Shown: one piece after another, positions 1 through 4,495 of the stretch | How the letters are laid out: the number at the start of each line of letters is the position of its first letter | Numbering within the stretch: the stretch's first letter is position 1 | Origin: CAZBUB01 sp964494985 | GTDB taxonomy: Bacteria > Desulfobacterota > Desulfovibrionia > Desulfovibrionales > Desulfothermaceae | Reading direction: 5' to 3' | Assembly (NCBI GenBank): GCA_964494985.1 | Contig: CAZBUB010000079.1 | Location: 1 to 8,455, forward strand | DNA length: 8,455 nt | Program-made: the position numbers and the translations under genes | The notes under the pieces: generated by a model | The model's database searches: none | What the model was told of the DNA's origin: nothing | The model's input: the letters and a program-made list of their open reading frames with translations, nothing else

Positions 1-57
1 ATAATTTTAAGCTTTGGGATATTTTCAGGACAGGGAAAAGGGGCCGACGGTGAGGGA

Positions 58-1296
58 TTAGGCCTGACGCAGCATTAAGCCTGGTTTAAGCTGGGCGCTT
101 GGCAGGCGCAGTATCGCATTCAGCCCGGAATGGACCACCCTTTTCCTGCGACCCTGCTCATCCTCCAGTGCGTAAGCCCCTGAGGGAATCAATGGTCTTT
201 GCAAGCCAGGTAATAGCAGTTGCACGTCAAAATGCTCATGCCACCTGTGTCGCACGCTGATCAGCCATTTGTCCTTGCCAAAGGACTCCAGGACCTTGCC
301 CAAGACCGGAGTATTCGGGTTTTGGGCCTTGGAACTATAGATTTTTCTGCGACCTCCCGGCAGGAAGAAACCGCTGCTCAAGGGTCGGACCTGGCTGGCC
401 GTAAGCTCATTGAAGTAGAGACTGGGTCTGAATTCCCCTTGCGCTAAATCTTGCAAGGCTGTTTGATAGACGTCTAGTACTTGGGCCAAGTATGAACTGC
501 TGCGCATCCTGCCCTCTATCTTCAAGCTGTCTATCCCTGCTCGGACAAGCCAGGGCAGATACTTGACCAGGCAGAGATCCTCAGGGGCCAGGATCTGTTC
601 GAAGTTATGGCCAGGGGCAATATGCAGGGTCTCCAATCCAGGGCGTTCCTTTTCCTCCAGGACAATGCTGCGCACTTGGTATTGAAATCTGCAGGGCTGG
701 GTGCAAAGCCCCTGATTTGCAGATCTGGAGGTAAGGCAAGCGCTGAGCAGGCATCTGCCGGACAGGGCCAAACACTGTGCCCCATGCACAAAGACCTCCA
801 ACTCCAGGTCAGGCAAGTGTTCCCGGATGCTGCGCAGGGCCTTGAGATCCAGCTCCCTGGCCAGGTTGACCCGACTCACTCCCTGATTTTGCCAGAACCT
901 GGCTGCCTGGGCATTGGAGGTGTTGGCCTGGGTACTTAAGTGCAAAGGAAGTCCAGGCAGTTTCTGCCTGGCCAGATTCAATACCCCGGGATCAGCTATG
1001 ATCAGCCCCTGCAAGGGGTAATCCTTTAGCCGTTTTAGATAATCCTTAATCAGCTCCAGATCCCCCTGCTGGGCCAGGAGGTTCAAGCAAAAGTAGGCCC
1101 GGCAGCCTTTTGCTTGGGTCAGCCGCAATGCCTGCCCCAGATCCTGCCAGGTGAAGTTCTGCCCCCTGGATCTCAAGTTCAGTCCTGGTCCGCCCAGATA
1201 CACAGCTTTGGCCTGATAGGCCAAGGCTGTCTGCAGCTTTTCCAGGTTGCCTGCAGGGGCCAGGACTTCAGGGAGCTTCAGATTCAGGTTACCCAT
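58..1296 (-). CDS. Peptidase U32 family protein (RlhA/TrhP-like [4Fe-4S] RNA hydroxylation family)
   Basis: 412 aa. The N-terminus (PEVLAPAGN, residues 9-17) is the usual opening of the U32 TIM-barrel domain. The U32 signature lies at 167-185 (E167, HGAQC with C175, SGRC with C182). It is followed by GLC (C198), PCR (C202) and DLC (C242) just before SLKIEGRM (257-264). The spacing of C175, C182, C198 and C242 matches the four cysteines that hold a [4Fe-4S] cluster in UbiU/RlhA/TrhP-type proteins. Residues from about 305 form a C-terminal beta-rich domain. Despite the peptidase name, characterised relatives hydroxylate 23S rRNA (RlhA) or wobble uridine of tRNA (TrhP), or act in anaerobic ubiquinone synthesis; which role applies here cannot be told. 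The start overlaps the end of the PHP gene by 13 nt and has only a weak Shine-Dalgarno (AGGGA), suggesting translational coupling. No terminator is visible in the 57 nt after the stop. Confidence 0.93.
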   Translation of the reverse strand: MGNLNLKLPEVLAPAGNLEKLQTALAYQAKAVYLGGPGLNLRSRGQNFTWQDLGQALRLTQAKGCRAYFCLNLLAQQGDLELIKDYLKRLKDYPLQGLIIADPGVLNLARQKLPGLPLHLSTQANTSNAQAARFWQNQGVSRVNLARELDLKALRSIREHLPDLELEVFVHGAQCLALSGRCLLSACLTSRSANQGLCTQPCRFQYQVRSIVLEEKERPGLETLHIAPGHNFEQILAPEDLCLVKYLPWLVRAGIDSLKIEGRMRSSSYLAQVLDVYQTALQDLAQGEFRPSLYFNELTASQVRPLSSGFFLPGGRRKIYSSKAQNPNTPVLGKVLESFGKDKWLISVRHRWHEHFDVQLLLPGLQRPLIPSGAYALEDEQGRRKRVVHSGLNAILRLPSAQLKPGLMLRQA

Positions 1297-2147
1297 CGTC
1301 CCTGGGCCTTTCGTTTTTGTTTCAACTCCTGCAGCAAAGAGTAGGGCAGCTCCAAATCCCCCCTGCCCACTCCAAGACGGATATCAGGCTTCACAGAGCC
1401 GTGGAAGTCAGTGCCCCCACTGAGCAAAAGACCCATATCCCGGGCCAGCTGCAAATAGTCTCTGACCTGCTCTGGGGTATGATCAGGATAAAAGACCTCC
1501 AAGCCTTCCAGGCCCATCTGCATAAAGGTCTTCACTTCCTGGGCCAGCTCTGGCAAGGACAGTTCCAGGGTGTAGGGATGGGCAAGGATTACGGTAGCCT
1601 GCTCCTGGCGCAGGACCTGAATGGCCTCAGCTGGCCCCAGTTTGTCTTTGGGAACATAGGCTGCGCCCAGGGGGCCTATATATGTATCAAAGGCCTCCTG
1701 GATAGAATCCACGTAACCTTTTTCCATGAGGATTCTGGCTATGTGAGGCCGGCCTATGCTGGCTTCTCCAGCCAGCTCCTTGACCTGGGCATACTCCAGA
1801 TCCAGTCCCAGCTCACGGAGCTTGGTCAGGATTTTCTCATTCCTGCTGTGCCTTTTATTGCGCAGGTTCTCCAGGGTTTGTTTGAGCTGTTTGGGCTCCC
1901 AGGGTAGCCAGAGGCCCAGGATGTGCAGCTGGCCCTGCCTGAACTCCACGCTTAGCTCGCAGCCCGGGATGACTTCCAGATCCTGCTCCTGGCCCGCCTG
2001 CCTGGCCTCCTGCAGTCCGTGAGTAGTGTCGTGATCAGTCAGAGCCAAGGCCTTAAGCCCTGTTTTTTTGGCCTCCTGCACAAGTTCTGCAGGGCTAAGA
2101 GTCCCGTCAGAGGCACTGCTGTGGGTGTGCAGATCTATTTCAGACAT
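1284..2147 (-). CDS. PHP-domain phosphoesterase (RNase AM / 3',5'-nucleoside bisphosphate phosphatase family)
   Basis: 287 aa, the usual length of the YciV/RNase AM-like PHP family. Metal-site motifs are all present: HTH (H7, H9), D14, TDHD (D38, H39), CELS (E64), LHILG (H75), RPHIAR (H135), LAHP (H190) and GGTDFHG (D247, H249). Characterised members use a trinuclear metal centre to remove 5' nucleotides from RNA (E. coli RNase AM matures rRNA 5' ends) or to dephosphorylate 3',5'-bisphosphonucleotides such as pAp. The protein is cytosolic with no signal peptide. The start has Shine-Dalgarno AAGGAG 7 nt upstream. It is the first certain gene of a two-gene operon with the U32 gene, whose start lies inside its last codons. 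A weak promoter candidate is at 2236-2264. Family assignment is firm; the exact substrate is inferred. Confidence 0.93.
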   Translation of the reverse strand: MSEIDLHTHSSASDGTLSPAELVQEAKKTGLKALALTDHDTTHGLQEARQAGQEQDLEVIPGCELSVEFRQGQLHILGLWLPWEPKQLKQTLENLRNKRHSRNEKILTKLRELGLDLEYAQVKELAGEASIGRPHIARILMEKGYVDSIQEAFDTYIGPLGAAYVPKDKLGPAEAIQVLRQEQATVILAHPYTLELSLPELAQEVKTFMQMGLEGLEVFYPDHTPEQVRDYLQLARDMGLLLSGGTDFHGSVKPDIRLGVGRGDLELPYSLLQELKQKRKAQGRWVT

Positions 2148-2161
2148 AGGTTTTCTCCTTA

Positions 2162-2296
2162 TCAGGCCTTGGCAGCCTGTTTCAGACTTGCTTTCATCAG
2201 AAAAAAAAATAAGCTGTTCCCCATAGGCAGTCCGAATATTAACCTATTGCTGTCCATAAAACAAATTCCCAGCAGACATGCCAAACCCAGGAACAC
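2162..2296 (-). CDS. Doubtful small hydrophobic ORF upstream of the PHP gene
   Basis: From a GTG at 2296 this reads 44 aa. It has a hydrophobic stretch (about residues 1-13), then NRLIFGLPMGNS and a second hydrophobic run with a basic tail (KASLKQAAKA). The LIFGLP pattern between two hydrophobic stretches resembles small two-helix membrane proteins found beside transporters. The TGA at 2162-2164 abuts the Shine-Dalgarno of the PHP gene, as in a real operon. Against it: no Shine-Dalgarno precedes the GTG or the later ATGs, the frame runs open into the antisense of the Trm112 gene, and a possible promoter for PHP sits inside it. It may be a decayed gene or chance. Confidence 0.2.
   Translation of the reverse strand: MFLGLACLLGICFMDSNRLIFGLPMGNSLFFFLMKASLKQAAKA
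2169..2197 (+). promoter_or_regulatory. Weak sigma-70-type promoter candidate for the Trm112 gene
   Basis: TTGGCA (2169-2174), a 17-nt spacer and TTTCAT (2192-2197) read toward the Trm112 gene. The -35 is five of six and the -10 four of six against consensus. The leader would be about 125 nt. Nothing better was seen on this strand between the divergent genes. Low confidence. Confidence 0.2.
2236..2264 (-). promoter_or_regulatory. Weak sigma-70-type promoter candidate for the PHP-U32 operon
   Basis: On the minus strand TTGTTT (2259-2264), a 17-nt spacer and TAATAT (2236-2241) lie upstream of the PHP start. The predicted transcript start near 2229 would give a leader of about 80 nt. The -35 matches the consensus at only three positions and the -10 at four, so this is tentative. 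Confidence 0.3.
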
Positions 2297-2329
2297 AAAC
2301 CAAGAACCGACAAACCAAGGAGGCCCAGC

Positions 2330-2515
2330 ATGGCTTTGAACAAGGAATTGCTCGATATTCTGGCCTGCCCCCAGTGCAAGGGCGATCTGGAACTTACATC
2401 CCAGGAGGACGGTCTGATCTGCAGAAATTGCGCCCTGGTCTATCCCATCCAGGAAGAAATCCCCATTATGCTGGTGGAGGAGGCCATAAAACTGGAGGAC
2501 TGGCAAAGCAAATGA
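2330..2515 (+). CDS. Trm112 family zinc-ribbon protein
   Basis: 61 aa, the normal size for bacterial Trm112/YcaR-type proteins (PF03966). The opening LLDILACPQCKGDL and the middle GLICRNCALVYPI give two CxxC pairs, C13/C16 and C31/C34. This is a complete zinc ribbon of the kind lost in some relatives. The IPIM segment (44-47) is the conserved family ending. In eukaryotes and archaea Trm112 activates and stabilises several RNA and protein methyltransferases; bacterial members are thought to act similarly, but the partner here is unknown. Shine-Dalgarno AAGGAGG (2317-2323) lies 6 nt before the ATG, which fixes the start. It appears to be a single-gene unit, divergent from the PHP operon. No convincing terminator follows it. 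Confidence 0.9.
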   Translation: MALNKELLDILACPQCKGDLELTSQEDGLICRNCALVYPIQEEIPIMLVEEAIKLEDWQSK

Positions 2516-2608
2516 TCTGCCTGCAGACCCTTAGGCCTTATTTTTTAGCGTATACAGGCAGGGGGCCGGAAATAAAGAGCTTCTTAGCTGGATAAACTTA
2601 AACTACCA

Positions 2609-2642
2609 AGCTAGAGGATGCGGTCTACCTGGTACTCTAGCT
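2609..2642. repeat. Inverted repeat upstream of the hsp20 promoter, possible activator site
   Basis: AGCTAGAG (2609-2616) and CTCTAGCT (2635-2642) form a perfect 8-bp inverted repeat around an 18-nt centre. Partial outer pairing (CCA/TGG) flanks it. The centre lies about 80 bp upstream of the transcript start predicted from the sigma-54-like promoter, a usual place for an enhancer-binding-protein site. No T-run follows, so it does not look like a terminator for the Trm112 gene. The regulatory role is inferred. Confidence 0.45.
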
Positions 2643-2661
2643 CCTGGACCTGTTATGCAAA

Positions 2662-2673
2662 ATCCAGCTGGAT
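2662..2673. repeat. 12-bp perfect palindrome next to the -24 element
   Basis: ATCCAGCTGGAT is a perfect palindrome lying about -44 to -33 relative to the predicted sigma-54 transcript start. Its right part, extended as AGCTGGATA (2666-2674), is repeated directly at 2586-2594, 80 bp upstream. It could be an operator, but short palindromes also arise by chance. Confidence 0.3.
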
Positions 2674-2678
2674 ATTTC

Positions 2679-2695
2679 TTGACACTTCCTTTGCA
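2679..2695 (+). promoter_or_regulatory. Sigma-54 (RpoN) -24/-12 promoter of the hsp20 operon
   Basis: TTGACACTTCCTTTGCA fits the sigma-54 consensus TTGGCACG-N4-TTGCA. The only mismatches are A for the second G of the -24 GG and T for the last G of GCACG. The GA (2681-2682) and GC (2693-2694) doublets are separated by exactly 10 nt, the spacing sigma-54 requires. The predicted transcript start is near 2706, giving a leader of about 67 nt. The same bases hold a TTGACA that could serve as a sigma-70 -35, but the matching -10 (TATTTA, 16-nt spacer) is poor. No good sigma-32 promoter or CIRCE operator is present. A sigma-54 promoter needs an enhancer-binding activator, so the genes would be switched on by a specific signal. 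Confidence 0.6.
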
Positions 2696-2758
2696 GTGCT
2701 TATTTACAACTACGTCAAATCGGAATGAAGGTTCCATAAAGGTATAAGAACTGTTTAC

Positions 2759-2766
2759 AGGAGGTG
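2759..2766 (+). promoter_or_regulatory. Strong Shine-Dalgarno that fixes the first hsp20 start
   Basis: AGGAGGTG, continuing as AGGAGGTGA, is complementary over nine bases to the 16S rRNA 3' end and lies 6 nt before the ATG at 2773. The GTG at 2764-2766 is part of this site and should not be read as the start codon. Confidence 0.85.
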
Positions 2767-2772
2767 AGGGAT

Positions 2773-3186
2773 ATGGTTTTGGACTTCAGGACATTATATG
2801 ATTTTCCCCGCAACTTTGAGAGAATGTTCGATGAATTTTGGAATCCATTAAACATCAGCCAAAGAAAGTTTGCCTATCCACCTTTGAATATCAGCCAGGA
2901 TGACAATAACATCTATGTCCGTGCAGAGTTGCCAGGAGTTGAGCTAGAGGATGTAGAGCTCACCCTGTCCGAAGGAAGCCTGATAATTAAAGGCGAAAAA
3001 AAGGCAGAGGAAGGACGTTACTTTAGACAGGAAAGGCCTACAGGATCATTTCAGAGAGTGGTCAATCTGAATGTAAAGATAGACAGGGATAAAGTTAAAG
3101 CCAGCATGAAGCAAGGGCTTTTGATGATAACCCTGCCCAAGGCTGAAGAAATGAAGCCAAAACAGATTAATATTGAGACAGCCTAA
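2773..3186 (+). CDS. Hsp20/alpha-crystallin small heat shock protein (first of a pair)
   Basis: 137 aa. The N-terminal arm (1-35) is rich in aromatic residues (LYDFPRNFERMFDEFW), typical of the flexible substrate-binding arm. The alpha-crystallin domain covers about 36-125, with AELPGV (51-56), the FRQERPTGSFQR stretch (84-95) and the signature GLLMITLPK (115-123). The C-terminal INI (132-134) is the I-x-I motif that locks oligomers. Such proteins are ATP-independent holdases that bind unfolding proteins in the cytosol and hand them to DnaK/ClpB. It is co-transcribed with the next hsp20 gene 20 nt downstream, behind a sigma-54-like promoter. A frame from GTG 2764 would add three residues but lies inside the ribosome-binding site. 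Confidence 0.95.
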   Translation: MVLDFRTLYDFPRNFERMFDEFWNPLNISQRKFAYPPLNISQDDNNIYVRAELPGVELEDVELTLSEGSLIIKGEKKAEEGRYFRQERPTGSFQRVVNLNVKIDRDKVKASMKQGLLMITLPKAEEMKPKQINIETA

Positions 3187-3191
3187 GGAAC

Positions 3192-3201
3192 AAGGAGGTG
3201 A
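3192..3201 (+). promoter_or_regulatory. Strong Shine-Dalgarno that fixes the second hsp20 start
   Basis: AAGGAGGTGA is complementary over ten bases to the 16S rRNA 3' end and lies 5 nt before the ATG at 3207. The layout repeats that of the first hsp20 gene (AGGAGGTGAGG shortly before ATGGTT). The GTG at 3198 belongs to the site and is not the start. Confidence 0.85.
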
Positions 3202-3206
3202 GGATC

Positions 3207-3575
3207 ATGGTTAATGACATCTCTAGACAGCAGGGACAAGGGTTTCCGCAGGTTCGGCCTGCAGCAGATATACTGCAAAAGGACGATTCATACTATATAC
3301 TCATAGATATGCCTGGAGTGAGCAAGGACAAACTGGAGATTTCCGTGGACGAAAATGTATTAAGCGTGCAAGCGGATACAACCTATGAAAGCCAGGAGCA
3401 AGAAAGCCTGATCGAGAATGAGTTCGGCAACATGCGCTATGTACGCAAGTTTACCCTATCTGACAACGTGGACAAGAATAATATCCAGGCCAACCTTAAA
3501 AATGGGCTCTTGAGGCTGTATTTGCCCAAGTCCCCGGAATCAAAGCCTAAACGTATAGAGATCCAGGCTGGCTAA
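3207..3575 (+). CDS. Hsp20/alpha-crystallin small heat shock protein (second of a pair)
   Basis: 122 aa. The N-terminal arm is short and polar (MVNDISRQQGQGFPQVRP) with few aromatic residues, unlike its neighbour. The alpha-crystallin domain (about 19-110) shows IDMPGV (33-38), the FGNMRYVRKFTL stretch (73-84) and GLLRLYLPK (100-108). The C-terminal IEI (117-119) is the I-x-I oligomerisation motif. The two proteins differ clearly, so they are old paralogues and may form mixed or functionally distinct oligomers, as IbpA and IbpB do in E. coli; that parallel is inference. It ends the hsp20 operon: an intrinsic terminator starts 28 nt after the stop. Confidence 0.95.
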   Translation: MVNDISRQQGQGFPQVRPAADILQKDDSYYILIDMPGVSKDKLEISVDENVLSVQADTTYESQEQESLIENEFGNMRYVRKFTLSDNVDKNNIQANLKNGLLRLYLPKSPESKPKRIEIQAG

Positions 3576-3603
3576 TTGCAGCGCAGGCTTGAGGTTCAAA
3601 AAG

Positions 3604-3634
3604 AAAGCAGGCCGGGTTTGACCGGCCTGCTTTT
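3604..3634 (+). terminator. Intrinsic terminator of the hsp20 operon
   Basis: GCAGGCCGG (3607-3615) pairs perfectly with CCGGCCTGC (3622-3630) around a 6-nt loop. The stem can be lengthened by AAA (3604-3606) with TTT (3631-3633), and a run of four T follows. It separates the hsp20 genes from the TatD gene, and shows that the open frame before the TatD start is not coding. Confidence 0.9.
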
Positions 3635-3674
3635 ATGGCTTCACCATCAAGCTTTAACCCATGTGAGCCAAGAT

Positions 3675-4481
3675 ATGCAGTCAGTAGACTTGAGTTTTCC
3701 CTGCCTGGGCATAGATACGCATGCCCATCTGAATCTGAAACCGTTGCGTCAGGACCTGAAGCGGGTTCTAGTTCGGGCAAAGGAAGCCGGGGTAAGGTTG
3801 ATAGGCAACGTATTTCTCAACCACCAGGCTTATCTCCAAGACAAAGAACTCTTCCAGGAGCAGGAGCAGGTCTTTTTCCTGCTCGGGGTGCACCCCCATG
3901 AGGCCCACTTGGCCAGTTCCCAGGAACTGCAAGGAATCAGTCAGGAGTTTCTGCAGGAGCCCAGACTACGGGCCCTGGGCGAGATCGGCCTGGACTTCTA
4001 CCGCCTGCGCCAGGAAAAGTCTCTGCAGATCAAGGCCTTCAAGGATCAGCTGGCCCTGGCCCGGGAGCTGGAGCTGCCAGTGGTCATCCACTGCCGGGAG
4101 GCAGAGCATGAAACGCTGGAGATCTTACAGGATCTGGGTTTTGCGCACAGGCCCTTGCTCTGGCATTGCTTTGGCAGGGACCGGCAGCTGGCTGAGGAGA
4201 TCGTATCCCAGGGCTGGAGCATCTCTGTGCCCGGGATTGTCACTTTTCCCAAAGCCTGGGCCTTGCACCAGGCTGTGGCCAGTATCCCATTAAAGAGCCT
4301 GCATTTGGAGACAGACTGTCCCTTCCTGGCCCCTGAGCCCTGGCGGGGCAAAACCAACGAGCCCAGCTTGCTGCCCTATTCTGCGTATAAGGTGGCTGAG
4401 CTGCAAGGTGTACACCCTGAATACCTCTGGGAGATGACAGCGGCCAACTCCAGGGAGTTCTTCAGCCTGCAAAGTCAGTAG
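3675..4481 (+). CDS. TatD family metal-dependent hydrolase (DNase/3'-5' nuclease family)
   Basis: 268 aa from ATG 3675, close to the usual 260-265 aa. All metal ligands of the TatD TIM-barrel are present: DTHAHL (H16, H18), GEIGLD (E103), VIHCRE (H139), WHCFGR (H164) and LETDCP (D214), followed by the family ending AP-PWRGKTNEP. TatD proteins are Mg-dependent 3'-5' exonucleases on single-stranded DNA or RNA, linked to DNA repair and RNA or apoptotic-type DNA turnover; some act as D-aminoacyl-tRNA deacylases. The frame stays open 33 codons upstream, but that part crosses the hsp20 terminator. A GTG at 3663 is an alternative start; neither start has a strong Shine-Dalgarno, and no clear promoter was seen. 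It is convergent with the beta-CASP gene, with 14 nt between the stops. Confidence 0.93.
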   Translation: MQSVDLSFPCLGIDTHAHLNLKPLRQDLKRVLVRAKEAGVRLIGNVFLNHQAYLQDKELFQEQEQVFFLLGVHPHEAHLASSQELQGISQEFLQEPRLRALGEIGLDFYRLRQEKSLQIKAFKDQLALARELELPVVIHCREAEHETLEILQDLGFAHRPLLWHCFGRDRQLAEEIVSQGWSISVPGIVTFPKAWALHQAVASIPLKSLHLETDCPFLAPEPWRGKTNEPSLLPYSAYKVAELQGVHPEYLWEMTAANSREFFSLQSQ

Positions 4482-4495
4482 CCTGGAATTGATCC

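Noticed and set aside
1..57. Terminator or gene start left of the U32 gene
   Set aside because: No stem with T-run and no start with a ribosome site could be seen in these 57 nt.
1317..1907. 196-codon plus-strand frame opposite the PHP gene
   Set aside because: It is antisense to a gene with all PHP motifs, shows no recognisable domain and has no Shine-Dalgarno.
2517..2561. Terminator after the Trm112 gene (CTGCCTG ... CAGGCAG)
   Set aside because: The 7-bp stem has a 31-nt loop, the T-run lies in the loop rather than after the stem, and no U-tract follows.
2679..2702. CIRCE-like operator (TTGACACTT ... CAGTGCTTA)
   Set aside because: The half-sites match CIRCE at only 6 and 7 of 9 positions and the spacer is 6 nt instead of 9. 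The sigma-54 reading explains the same bases better.
2729..2766. RNA thermometer in the hsp20 leader
   Set aside because: GGTTC (2730-2734) can pair with GAACT (2748-2752), and TTCC can pair with part of the Shine-Dalgarno, but only 4-5 weak pairs form. No ROSE or fourU pattern covers the ribosome-binding site.
3576..3674. N-terminal extension of TatD from a TTG right after the hsp20 stop
   Set aside because: It translates through the intrinsic terminator, has no Shine-Dalgarno and adds 33 residues that TatD proteins lack.
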